In this document: one piece after another, positions 1 through 12,800 of the stretch | Position numbering within the stretch: the stretch's first letter is position 1 | How the letters are laid out: every line of letters starts with the position of its first letter | Assembly (NCBI GenBank): GCA_038496675.1 | Contig: CM076658.1 | Location: 5,499,570 to 5,563,569 of the forward strand | Length of the DNA: 64,000 nt | From: Rachycentron canadum | Taxonomy: Eukaryota > Chordata > Actinopteri > Carangiformes > Rachycentridae | Reading direction: 5' to 3' | Notes under the pieces: generated by a model | What the model saw: only the letters and a program-made list of their open reading frames with translations | Told to the model about the DNA's origin: nothing | Databases searched by the model: none | Program-made: the position numbers and the translations under genes

Positions 1-751
1 TAAAGTGTGAGAAGGGGGGCGGGGTGCTGCAGGGTTATAGTGAAGTGTGATTCAATCATTGTCTCTAGATTTCCTCTTATCTCACCCCTTCTGCTTTTCC
101 CAGGGAGGAAAAAAGACAAAGGTGATGAAACATCAATAAATGCAGCAAACTAATACTGAAATTTAAGACCTTGTCATAATAGATTATCCCCACATGCATC
201 AGTGGTGGCCTGAGAATATATTGATAACTGAACCTGATGGTATAGATACAGCGACCAATAAATTATATCTTAGTAATTAATCTAGGGGGAAGGCCGAGGT
301 TTCTTTGATAACAACCCAAGCAGATGGTGAGTGGCAGACCCCTTCATTAAGATTCCATATCCTTCTCCAGCACACGATTCTGTCACTTTAACTTTCTAAG
401 ACAAGGAGCGTGCATCGCATCCGCAAATAAGAAACCAAACTAGACCTAATGGATTTGTAGATGCAGCAGTTACAGAACACTGCAGGTGCTGCAAAAATCT
501 GCTCCTGACTGCTCTCTTAGAGTCTGATGTCGTAAAACATGACAGCACCTGAAACTAATTTCAGATGCAGTGTTGGAGTTGCACTTGTTTTACATGTCTC
601 CACCCAAATTGAATCAAGGACATATCAATTTAGGCATGCGGAATAATGTATGGAGAGAATGGTCTCAACAAACCGTGTCAGATGATCTAGGTCTTTCAGA
701 TGACTTTGTGTGCATGTGTGTTGGCGTGTGTGTGTGTGTGTTTGGTTTTAC
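1..751 (-). other. slc49a4: slc49a4 intron 4, left edge
   Basis: AT-rich sequence with no recognisable exon on either strand. It contains a TG run at 721-741, next to the exon 4 donor. I looked for the next slc49a4 exon and did not find it here. Confidence 0.6.
721..741. repeat. (TG)n microsatellite beside the slc49a4 exon 4 donor
   Basis: A TG-dominated run interrupted once near its left end. On the coding (minus) strand it is a CA repeat starting about 10 bases inside intron 4. Confidence 0.85.
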
Positions 752-881
752 CTAAGGAGTCTGCAGATGCTGCTCCTGTAACTGAGTCTCTGGCTTGCAG
801 CTGCCACACTGGGAGGCATCGGTGGGCGTGATGGGAAATAGAGCAGGACCGCCGCAAAAAGCACAGCAATTGCAGTCAACT
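752..881 (-). CDS. slc49a4: slc49a4 coding exon 4
   Basis: 130 bases between ccggcag| and |gtaaaa. With the split codon from exon 3 it reads YAELTAIAVLFAAVLLYFPS and then [18 protein letters not shown], matching the family segment around [20 protein letters not shown]. A (CA)n run begins about 10 bases into the following intron on the coding strand. The next exon lies off the window. Confidence 0.9.
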
Positions 882-3800
882 CTGCCGGAGCACAGCGACA
901 CAGATAAAAGAGAAATATGTGTTATCTCCATAGATAAGACAGTCAGACCAATTTGACATTTTAAAAAAAAGGTCACTGTGACATCTGAAAGTCCCCTAAA
1001 ATGCACCCCTGGAATGAACACAATGGGCAGCTAGACATGACTGGACTAAATACATGTCAATGTCACACATCTTGCATTCTGGTATAGGTTTATATCTCCA
1101 TGTATTTCTCTCGATGAACCAACACATTTTTCAGCTTTATATCATACATGTATCGATCGAGCAGCAGCTGCCTGTTACTCGCTGATAGAGTTGGACTCCG
1201 ACTCACAGCGATCATATATCATATTGAGACGCAACCAGTTTCGACTGTGGAAATTTTAATGTGCTTCGTATGTCTGTCATTTTTGTCTTTTGATAACCTC
1301 CAAAACTTTTGGTTCACAAAGGCTGCATGCTTTGTCCTTTAAAAAATAAACAATACTACCTTAGGTTAAACAAAAGCCGCAGCCTCAATCTATTACAGCA
1401 TGCTTGTTTCTCTTTTCAGCGTGCTTTTAATTTTCTGAATCAGTTAAGCATAACAGTCCCAGCAATCTATTTTTCAGAGGGGCGGTTATGAAGATTATAA
1501 TTGGAGTTTTTTTGGTGTTCATACAAATATCTTGGATCCCCTCGCCTGATTGTATTTGTGTCCCTTGACGGGGCTGACATGATGTCGAAATGATGTGCTA
1601 TCGATCCTCCGTGCCCTCGGAGGTTCTCACTTGCTGTTACTACCTGCATACATAACCAGCTGGATCCTGTCTCGGATGGAGCTGTCGGAAGCTGCTGCTG
1701 CCACTGTGGTTTCAGCCTGGGTGTCATTGGGGGCTGGCACTACCAGAGGTCCTACTACAAATGATGCTGCACCTCCCAGGTAGGAGAAAAGTGAGGCCAC
1801 AGCTGTTGCGGTGGCTCTCTGGTCAGGAGCGAACCATGTTGTGGAGAGGTAGGGGCCGGCGCTCATTATGGTTGGCCCGGCTAAACCATTGAGAAACTGA
1901 CCTCCGTGTATCAACCTGCAACAGAGAGTAGATAAAAAATAGCTTAAAATCTTCACTAAAACCACATGCAAACAAAAACCAGCAAATATCAAGAATTACA
2001 ATTTTCCACAGTATAGGTGCTAATTTAAATGTCAATGCTAATTTAAAGAATAATAATTAGGCTAGAGGCAATTACAGTTCTCTTAGCTCAGCGGCTTTTA
2101 GCTGCTCTAATGAAATTAGTCTCTGAAAGGTTGATTCTGCATTGTGTGGCTCTATAATGACCTTGAAAATTACTATCAGTAAATTCATGTCGATGAGATC
2201 CAATATGATATTTAACTTTATGTGTTCATGACTAGATGTGAGGTTTCCAGTTTCCAGATGTTTAATTTAATCTTTATTTAATTAGTCAGTCTGACTGAGA
2301 GATTAAAATCTTTTTCAAGAGAGCCATGAGAACATCATGGGTCACAAGACACAATCAACAACAAAGACAACACGAGATAATGCAGCAAACCAAGAAACAA
2401 ATAGAAAACAACAGCATTTACAGTAGTCATAAAATACATGAAATAATAAAGCTTTAAAATCTCAGAGGGAAATAGAAGAGTGTGGTTAGAGGGTGGTTTG
2501 TAGTTCATTCCGTTCTGCCAATGTTAGTGTGGACACGCAGGACATCGAGGTTCAAATAGTGCACTGTGTATATTAAATTTAAAACGAGAGAAAATATGTT
2601 AGGCAGTTTGGAAGCTTTGACAGTAGCACTTTGTAAATGAATATCGTGAGGTTCCTTGACTGTAATGAGGTCCTACCCAAGGTGCAATACACAGAGCAAT
2701 GTGTATGATATTGGTAATAAAGTGTGGTGCAGTATGACAAAGAGGTTTTAAGTGTTCAAGTGTTGATGGGGCAGCAAGACAGCATATCTCCATAGTCAAG
2801 GACGAACCTGAAGGTTGACTAGAAAATGGGTGTATGTCTGAAAGAAGCTACACAATCTTTAATTCTATAAAGGGAGCCTACTGAGGTATTTGAATGAATC
2901 AATGGCTGTTGAAGGGACACTGCACAAAATTTGGAGGACTGTGATTAAAAAAAAAAAAACCTAACCATAACTTTGTGGCATATTTTTATCAAGGATTTTT
3001 ATTTGAATAGTGAAACTGTGTTACAGAATTTTATGTTTTTCAGAATTCAAGTAGCCCTGTAAATTCTTCTTTTGTGTGAAGTCCAGACACTGTATTGTAT
3101 GTACTACTATTAAACAAGGTAAGCAAAAATGGCTGCAGCAGTGAGCCTCTCATTTGTGTATTTAAGAAGTTAAATATAAGCACAATATAAGACATCAAAT
3201 AGTTAAGCATTTCTGATGAAAGTCTGATGGAATAGTGACAGGAAAGCGAATGAAAATAAGATTAAATATCCCCAGGGAAGTGAGTAACAACCTTCCCCTA
3301 TGAGAGCCCAAGTTATAGTCTCACTTTCAGGCAGTGTTGTGCGAGACAGATGTACTCTGAGATGTCCCCCGATGGCACCAGACCCCTCACCACCACCACA
3401 CAGCCCCCTCCTGCACTGTCTAACTGAGACAGCCAGCCGCCAGAGACAGGGCATGGCTGATTGATTGTCTGTTAGCTCTGTAAAGACACCTTTCATTCAG
3501 AGCAGTTTGAGACGGCTTGGCGGGGAGAGGAGGAGAAATTGGAGGGAATGACGGAGGAAAGAGGCAGAGAGAGAAAATGACGAGGAAGAGAGGGGACAAG
3601 GACGCATCCTGGGCTAATTCTGAGTTATGTTCAAAAATAATCAGTATATATGTGTTCAGATCGTACATTTGACAGCTAAGATTCCTTCAGAAATATCAGC
3701 ACATGCAGGCTGGTTGGAGAAAACTAGATGTTTACCAACTGCAATAGCGTGTGGTTGCTATTGTTTTTATCTTGTGAGTCTGTGTGTGTGTCATCATAAG

Positions 3801-6800
3801 AAATGTGGTCCAGGAGACATCTATTGTATCATTTTGAAGAACTTGTTAATACCTTTTGGTTGTTAAGTGAAATAAATTTTAAAATAATAACTTAAGATCG
3901 AAGGGTATATGACAAGGATGTATGACAATCCCTCCATATTTTCTAAAATATTAATATTTAAAATATGACCTTGGTTTAAATAAGATGATTGATAAGACTG
4001 TTTTGGGGTTTGCTGAGACCCTGAGACAAATAGCTGCCATGCTTTTTGCATCCATCACTGTCACTGTGAAACCATTAATATGACCATTTTACAAATTCAT
4101 CTATGTGGGGATGACAACTACATTTAAACAGAACACAACGGTAGTGCTGACCTGACACTTAAGTTTTGGTACTGCTACCATGACTATACACAGTATAATC
4201 CATAGTATAAACAGGTCTTTATTTAGCGCAATTACAAAAATCAAATGTTAAGTTTTGTCTATCCAAAAGCAGCCACATATGAACTGTCTAAATAAAGTAC
4301 AGTTCAATCAGGAATGATCATAATCAATCATCACATTTTATTGGGAACCTAAAACAGATTGAATTCCAACAACTAAGCCTACGTTTAAAAAAAAAGGCAA
4401 TCTTCAGATATAACGGAGGCATATACCAGTTTGTTCGCTCTTCTGTGTGCTTGCACTTCTCTGCCCTCTAACTGTTTCTAACATTGATGTCCACTGGCTC
4501 TGGGGTTGACAGATAAACGCGTCATGGCAGAATACAAAGCACCGTGGTCGCTGACAGATTGATTGGAGAATAACTTGTTCACCCTATATCTTCTTCCCAC
4601 ATCTCAGACCTGCTAACATCCCAGCCTACACACCAGCACCCTCCTAAAATATTCTGTGACACTTACTTTTTATTCATCCCACTCCTTATTTCTTTGTAGA
4701 GTTCTTTGTAATGTGCCTCAGTTTCTTGCTCAAATTATAGACTACTGCTATTCCATGATGGCATCTAAGAGAATGTTTACACAGTAGTATCCTGCTTTAA
4801 TCATGTTTGGGAAATATCATTTACATACAACATAGAATAACCTGGTTTTTAATTTCCCTTTATAGATAATTCTACCATCAAGGTTTCTCATCTGGTCATC
4901 CGCATTGGTGCAGAGATGCCTTTGACTCCTCAACATCAAGCCTCACTGTCATTTCTCTACCAACTTCCCTCGGCAGTTGAGGGATGAACCCAGTGTCAGG
5001 ACACTGCTGCATTCACTGCTATGCTATTTTCTTCTTCATCTTAATACAAGTGATGGAAGACAAGAGTGACAAGCGAGAAAATTTATCCTCCACATTATCA
5101 GTGCCACACTGTCATTTTCACTTCAGCGTGTTATCATCATTACATCGTTGGCAGTGTGTATGTATATATATCTTTTTTGCTAAAAACTTACCACTATGTG
5201 ATTTAGGTCAAAGATGCATCTGCTCACAAACATGATCCAACATACCATAATATCCCAATCTCTGTGTGTGTGTCTGAAATTAGAATATGGTATCGATACA
5301 TGCAAAAAGAACCTCTAAGGTAACATTGTGGTACTTTAGTGCTGGGGCTGAATGATATGAAAAAAAAAAAAAATGAAAAAATCATATTGGAATTACTTCG
5401 CCCAACATTGCAACTGCAATATGAGTCACATTTTCAGGTAGAGTGGTCATTTTTACTTTCATTTTAAATGAAATAAATATGTAAAAATGCTCATGATGTG
5501 ATTCTTGTTGGGTCTTAGACCAAACTAACACAAGTGCCATTATCTCTGGAGAATATGATGTGGGCAGAAGCATGTCTGTAGCACAACGAGGCTTCATTTA
5601 AGACCTGTTGTGACACAGTTTACCTGTATGGGAAAAGACTGCAGCTCCTGTGATTTGAATATTTCACTTGACCATATTGTGATTTGGATAATATTTAGAT
5701 TATTTGTTCAGCCCTAATCAATGTGCATAGAAATGTGCTCCATGTTAAGATGGGATATTTTTGCTGCATACTAAAATGTCTGAGTTGTCCTTGTACAGAA
5801 TGGCTTCAATCATTCAATCAATGGCACCTTTCAACATCTGTGACTAACAGGTTGTGTGTTGTCCCTCTAATCAAGTGGTGCTTATTTCCAGTGCATTTCC
5901 AGAAAATAAGCAGTGCTGGGGCTGTGTTAGCAAGAGTAAGCAACATTGTTTTAACTGTTTGGCATCTCTCCATGATTAAGAAGTTTTTGTAGTCTGTCAC
6001 ACTTTGTTAACTGCAACACTAGGTATATCATTGTGGCTGCGCTCCATTTGGCTGGGTCGCCGTGCCACTTGTTTCATAATGGCAATAGTGGAGGCACCAT
6101 GAGGCAGCAGGTAGGATGCTGAATCTCTATCAGCTGATAATCAAATGGCAGCAGCGGGTGATAGAGATGCAGTAAAGCAATTTAATCTTTTCACAGCTTT
6201 TAAAAGTCAGAAGAGATGGTACAGTACCTTTTCTATTTGGATACAGCCACCCATCTGAAATATGTGGGTTTTTTTACTCTGAATTGTTGACAATGTCGTT
6301 GATACACGTTATGTTGTTTACCTGCAGTACAGTGCTTTTGACTCAAGTCGACATAGGCATCATTTGCGGTTGTGTGTGCCTAACTGTAATGATGCTGACA
6401 CCCAATCCCAACTAGCACAAACCAGCATTGTGCCAGTTAGGTTTTGGAGCACACCCTGCTGTTGCAGTCTCATTTAGGAACTGGGAAGGGTCCAGATCTC
6501 AGACTGCTCCACCTGCTGTACTGTATCATGTCATTAGATGAAGGATGACACCAAACCCAACAATCAAATCCAGTTTATCCAAACACGGATTATCAAAGCA
6601 ACACAAATAATCAATAGTCCAATGTAAAACAATGAAATTTACCTAACAAGTTGATTTTTTATGCCAGTGTCAATATATTACTTTTACATTTAGAGTGCAT
6701 TGATGTTAAATATAAAAATGTGACCAATTCAATGACAGCTTTCAGTATAATAGCTTCTGAAACTTTCCGTTAGAAAGTTTGGTCAATACTTTCAAAGTAC

Positions 6801-9800
6801 TGAAGTTCATTACCCTGTCTCAGCGTCTATATGATCTCAGGATGGATGTGAGAAAGAAGAAAATTGCCTTTAATGTGACAGGAGATGAGGACAGATGGTG
6901 ACTAACATGGGGATGAGCGGTCACACGAGGCAGCTGTACTGTGGTGAGGGAAGGAGAGAGAGGGAAGGGTGCAGCTTTTTTTTCCCCCAACAAGAGATGA
7001 TTAAGTTAATCAGTATTGATGAACGCTGTCAGATGGAATCTGATCGTGAATGAAACAAAGATGCCAGCACTGTGGTGAAATCATCTGACTGCTTCTGGTC
7101 CGCCAGGGCTGACAGACCCAATTCTGCCATCACAGAGAGGCCAGGCCAATTCCGTCTTGAAAATGGCACCACAGTAATTGTCATAGTAATATGACAGCCT
7201 GCTCCAGCAGCCACAGCCTGTTCTGATGGTCAATCAGACAGTGTGAGTGAGTCTGAGATCTCACTGATAGACACTTACTAATCACACAGCTAGTCTTTAT
7301 TTAAATATGTGAGAGACAGACGGAGGAATAGATTAAAAGAGCACGAGAAAAGAGTGAATGCTTGCAAAAGAGAGGAAGGTAAAAAGTTGTTTTTGATTCT
7401 AGAGCAGACCTAATAACAGCAAGGTCTAATCAGTGGCCCTTGATGTGCCTTTTTCTGCCTGAACCTCCCTTAACAAACATATTCAACTCAACAGTTCTTT
7501 CTCAAACACGACTGTAGCAGCTACACAGAAGATCCTGGTTATAAAGGAAAGGAAGTTCCTTTGCCCACACATTCGCAACTGCCTTTGATTTCTTAAAAAC
7601 AGGCGGTTTACTTCCTTGAGAGGATAGCGATAAAAGAAAAAAGTAATCTCATTTCAAACATGAAACGACATGTGGAACAAACAGATCTGCAGGGGGCTGT
7701 CAGGGGAACTTTACTGTTTCTAAACCTGGATAACTGTCGCCACTTGTCTCTTGATCAGGGGAGCAGGAAACTGAAAACACTGCGTTTGATCACTCTTGCA
7801 ATGCCCTTGAACTCCACCCATTCAAAAGTCTGGAGCCAGATTCCTTTTTTTCCCAGGTCATCTCTCAATCGTCATCTAAGCCCATTCAAATATGAAAAAA
7901 ATATCTTGAGCACCGGCATACACAGTAGCACCACAGGTCACCAAACAAAGCCCGCAGTCTGATAGTCTTATCGCCACTACTGCAAAGCAAAGAGTGACAT
8001 CTACTGGTGATCCAGGGAGCTACATGATTCTAGCAGCCTGTACTTTACTGTGATAATCCACTGTCATCCATTAAAACATGGCTTCAAGAGCTGTGACCTG
8101 TTACATTTAATATGCAAATTAAGATGAACTGTGTCAGAACTAACATTTGCTGTGTGATTCATGTTATCTTGGCTTTCACAGAGCGATCTTGTTTTCCACT
8201 TTGAATACCGAATCTAAAGAGCTGAAGGTCATGGCTGTGCAGGACTGCTCCCATCATCCGCTGGGAAAACAGCTGGCAGCTCTGGCCCCGGTAACACACT
8301 TTTGAACTTTGTACGCGTTTTGTCTTGAGCTCTGCAGACAACCAGATTTGACATATTCTGTTGAATGGTCGGATTCAGGAGTGTGAAACGTCAACTTGTC
8401 AGTTAAAACCACTAAGAGTCCAAAGTTACGTTATTGGTTCACTTACAGGTTACCTGGTCTTTTGAACATGAGGTCTTTGGGCTTGAAACAAATCAGGCCA
8501 AACAAATCCGTAATTGCTGCTGCACTCCCAACAGTGGTCTATCATTATAGGGGAACTAAATTTTGCTCATCAAGCTTAGTTAACATGGTTCGCGCTCCTC
8601 TACTTGTAAAATCAGGAGTGAGCTATAATGCTGTGTGTGGCTCAGGTTCATTTGGGTTGAGTGTGGAGTACTCTTTTATGAGGTTACTCTGAAGGTTAAC
8701 ACAATAAAATAACTTGAAATAAATTGTTTGTAAACTGTGGCATGATTATGGTTTTGATTTACCCATAAAAATCAAAACTTCAGCTCGATCCTTATATCAT
8801 CTCTGGAGGAACACAAATTATAAGGGTTATTAAATCTGTGCGTGAAAAAAATTTGACAAAGTCTAGAAGTTGAGTTTTCTTAAAACTCAAACTCATTCAT
8901 TAGAGATCTCTGTGAAATACAGTTTCCATTGTAAAACACGACCAGGACCACATTATGCTGTTATGTAATAGAGTGACCTATATAAGGTCATCAGTCCGAG
9001 ATAAGTACATATACAAAAGTCTGCATGTTGTATGAGCATGTAGGGATGTCACTCTTGCTTGAAAGCTATGAGAAAAACACACAAACGTGATGCTACAACC
9101 ACATGGAGCAGAAACAAAGTCAGGGTACAAAACTTGACATTTCACAGCAAATTGTAAATATTCTTTTTTAACTCTGTCACCAACACAAGGGAATCGTGAT
9201 TCTTCCACTGAATAAGCCTTAATGGAAGCTTTTTTTTATTTTCCATACATTTGGCCAGTATAACTATAACATAAGCTTTTCAGTCCACTGATGGCTTTCT
9301 TACTGCAGTCTCATGAGACAGAGAGAAAGAGACTGAGAAACAAAATTGATTTATGTGCTCTCTGAAAGCTAAAATCATTTAAAAAATCCTCAAGTCCATG
9401 GAGTGAAAGCGATATGGGACTCTGGTGGATTCTGTAGAAAAACAATTTCCTCTATGTATTGATATTTTGTGATATACTGCCTCATTGTGCAACCCAATAG
9501 GAATCATTAGACAGATTACTACCCAGAAATATTCAATGAAATAACATTCTTAAAAGGCACATTATAATTGAAATGACCTTCATTGAGCACTTGCACTTTC
9601 TAAAAGAGGAACATTGAGCTCATGAGTAACGCTGAGAATTAAAAACTAAGAATAATGGGATTCTTTTTATGTTGTCCAGTGATGGCCTGTCAAAGTGCTG
9701 TCTGATAACGAAGGAAACTGGCAGCAAGGACACGAAAGAAGAAGTTAAGGATCCACACAATATTGAACTGTCTTTCAGAGTCTTGTTCTCTGGCAGCGAA

Positions 9801-12800
9801 ATGCTTTCTGACTGTCCCTCTATCCAGTTACGGGTCTGTACTTTGGAGGAAAAAAAAACAGGACCTGGGCTTGAATCAATGCAGCTGAACACAGTATAGC
9901 ATAGCTTGTGTTTGTGTTCATCTTGTTGCTTATGCTATTTAGCTCCTACTGTTGGCAATGTGGTCCTGTCCCTCCAACTCTAAGAAATTTAAATTAAATT
10001 GGGACAACAAATATTTTTTGGAGCAAACATAATCACTGACTGGATTATGTACAGAGGGAAGATCTAGCTACATTTATTAACAGCAGCAAAGTCTTCATCT
10101 TTCTGTATTAAACCAAGCCTAAACCTAACCATCAACTAGCGTTATCGCGTCCATGTTAAATACCTCCAACAACCACTCACTTTGTCGGAAATAACAGTCA
10201 CAATCAACCCTTCTTTTCCTGAGCGTGTCCAGAAGTATATGGCCAGAAATTAGTTGAGTGAGGTGAGGTGACCTTTGACCTTGACCACCAAAATCTAATC
10301 AATTCATTTTTTTAGTCCAAGTGAACATTTGTGCCAAAACCAGAAGAAATTTCCTCTAGGCTTTCCTGAGATGTCATGTTTGTGAGAACGGGACAGACAG
10401 ACAACCTGAAAACAAAATGCCTCTGCCCATCACTAGTGTGAAGGCATAAAAAAGTTTAATAATGCTCCAGTCACCACAAGTGGATATTGTACTGCAAAAT
10501 CAGATATTAAGTCAGAATATAAATTTGTTCTGTACTACCTTTGACTCCCAGAATAAGTAAATGAACACATCCTTGTTACATTTATAATCTGGTCTCAGTT
10601 ATATTCCTACAAAACATATCTGCTGTTGCAGTTTAATTATATAGAGAGGTCATTTTTAGGAGACTGGGTCAGTTAGTCAGGCAGTTGCTCCACTACAGAC
10701 TCAAATGGCTCAACAACTATTGTATAGGCTGTCATGATATTCTGTCCAGACAATGATCCAATTGACTTTGGTGATTCCCTGACTTCTCCTCAAGTACCAT
10801 AATGAGGTTGACATTTTAAATTTGTGAGTGAAATGTCCTGACAACTACCTGGATGGATTGACATTTTTGTCCCTCTCAGGATAAACTAACATGACCAGTG
10901 ATCACTTAATTTGTATATTATACCTGGAACACTAACGACATTGCCTTTAGCCTTCTAGTGAACATGGCCATCATTCTACCTGCTATACAACGCTGTCATT
11001 CTGAGCATGAACAGCTATTTTTAAAATATTCTTGCTATACATTCCCAGAGCCTGATTCAAATTACATCATCTTCCAGTTTTTATTCCAAACCTGAAAGAT
11101 ATTCCGAAATATGATGAAGAAAAGCCTTAAATTCTCACATCCCTCACAGAGGCTCAAACCAGTGAATGTATGACCGTTTCACTTGAGAAATGACTGAAAC
11201 TATCAATCAAAATAGTTGCTGCTTAATTTTCTGTGGATTGACTAATCCATTAAATTCATAATCTTGTCAGCTGCATTACAAATCATGGTAAACTCATTAG
11301 ACAAGGACAGGTCCTAACTTTGGCAGGCAACTCAGTGTACATAGCTGGTCCTCAACTGGGTGTGGCAGTCGGATTAAAAAGTTTCCCTTATAAATGAAAT
11401 TATGGTCGTTAGGAAAAGCTTATGACTGCAATAAGAAGATGACGAGTCACTCTCTTGTCTCCCTTCCAAAACCTTTCAAAGGATCATCATCACATTGCCC
11501 GTCTTGAAACATTTGTTAGTGTGCGTTTACAGAGGCGTCTTACCATCGTCTAAGAGGCTGCTCTGTCAGTGGTATGCTCCGCAGAGCCGCTCCCAGCAGC
11601 ATGAAGAAGGCAGAGAGGAGGAGCGATGCCCGCAAACCTGGAAGACATAAGATATGGTGATGAAAGTGTGTGTGTGTGTGGGAGGGTTAATTATTTTATT
11701 ACTTTCAAAGCACCAACTGCTGATAATGTTTTTTTGTTTTTTTTTTTATTCTCAATTAATTTGTTTTTGTTTTGTTTGGTACAAGAAAATAGTCTGACCA
11801 GCAGTTCAATAAATAAAAAACAGAGAAAAGCAGCAAATCATCACACAACAGAAGCTGGAACCAGCAAGCATTTGGTGTTTGTTATTTTGTAATCACTTTA
11901 ACTATTAATTGATTATATAATACAACAAACCTGCAACAAATCTGACCTTCTGCAGGGTTGTGATGTTCAGTTTTTGTGGGAACCATTTTACACAGGTGTT
12001 GATTCAAATTCATGTTCAGTTTAGAGGATGTAGTCTGCAGTGCTGTTGAACTGTACTGACATACATAGAGGGTTACTTCTGTTATTTAGAGTATACTCAA
12101 AAAGGGGTGTACAAAGTAACATATATAACACATGTCAACACAATACAGATCAGCAGCACCACAAAATGCTGCCTCCAAAACAAGTATATGCCAGTACCAC
12201 TCTAAAAAAGTATCATGGTTCATTTAAACTATTACTATTATTAGTTTTGGCTTAATGTATCCAATAAACTGGCAACTGAGTGCATGTGGCCAATATTAAC
12301 ACTACACCAAACAGACAATAGGAATTATTACAGCAATAGCACAGAGAGACCTTTATCTGACAACTTGGAGCATCTATTAGACAAGTCTATACTCAGTTTC
12401 ACTCACATGACATCCATTTAGGGAAACTCTCTCCACTTCCCTGTTCATCTCCTTTCAAGTAAAGTGACATTTGCTGAAGCTTTGGCTACTACCATTGTCA
12501 AATAGGGCTAACATGGCAAAATGGCCATATGGCGCATGTTAGAAATTGGTCTTGCTCCATTTAGATGTTATTTCCATGCAGTGTTCTCCTGCATCAAATC
12601 TTGACATGTGTCACTACTACCAACAATTTCAATCAGTAGAAAATAATTAAAAAACACTTCACGACTTTGATAATAGTGTTAATCTGATTTTAAGAATGCT
12701 ATAATCACTGTCTATCACTGTATTTTATAATAACATTTTACAAACCATGGAGAATTTGTTGTGCTGTTACATTTAGGTTTCACGACTACAGTGCGTCTGT

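Larger units (their letters stand above)
1916..11543 (-). other. slc49a4: slc49a4 intron 2 (9.6 kb)
   Basis: A long AT-rich intron with no exon that I can support on either strand. It contains a possible dispersed repeat (2251-2830), a hAT-like palindromic element (5342-5719) and a dispersed teleost repeat (10256-10450). The remaining open frames are short and lack family resemblance. Confidence 0.7.
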
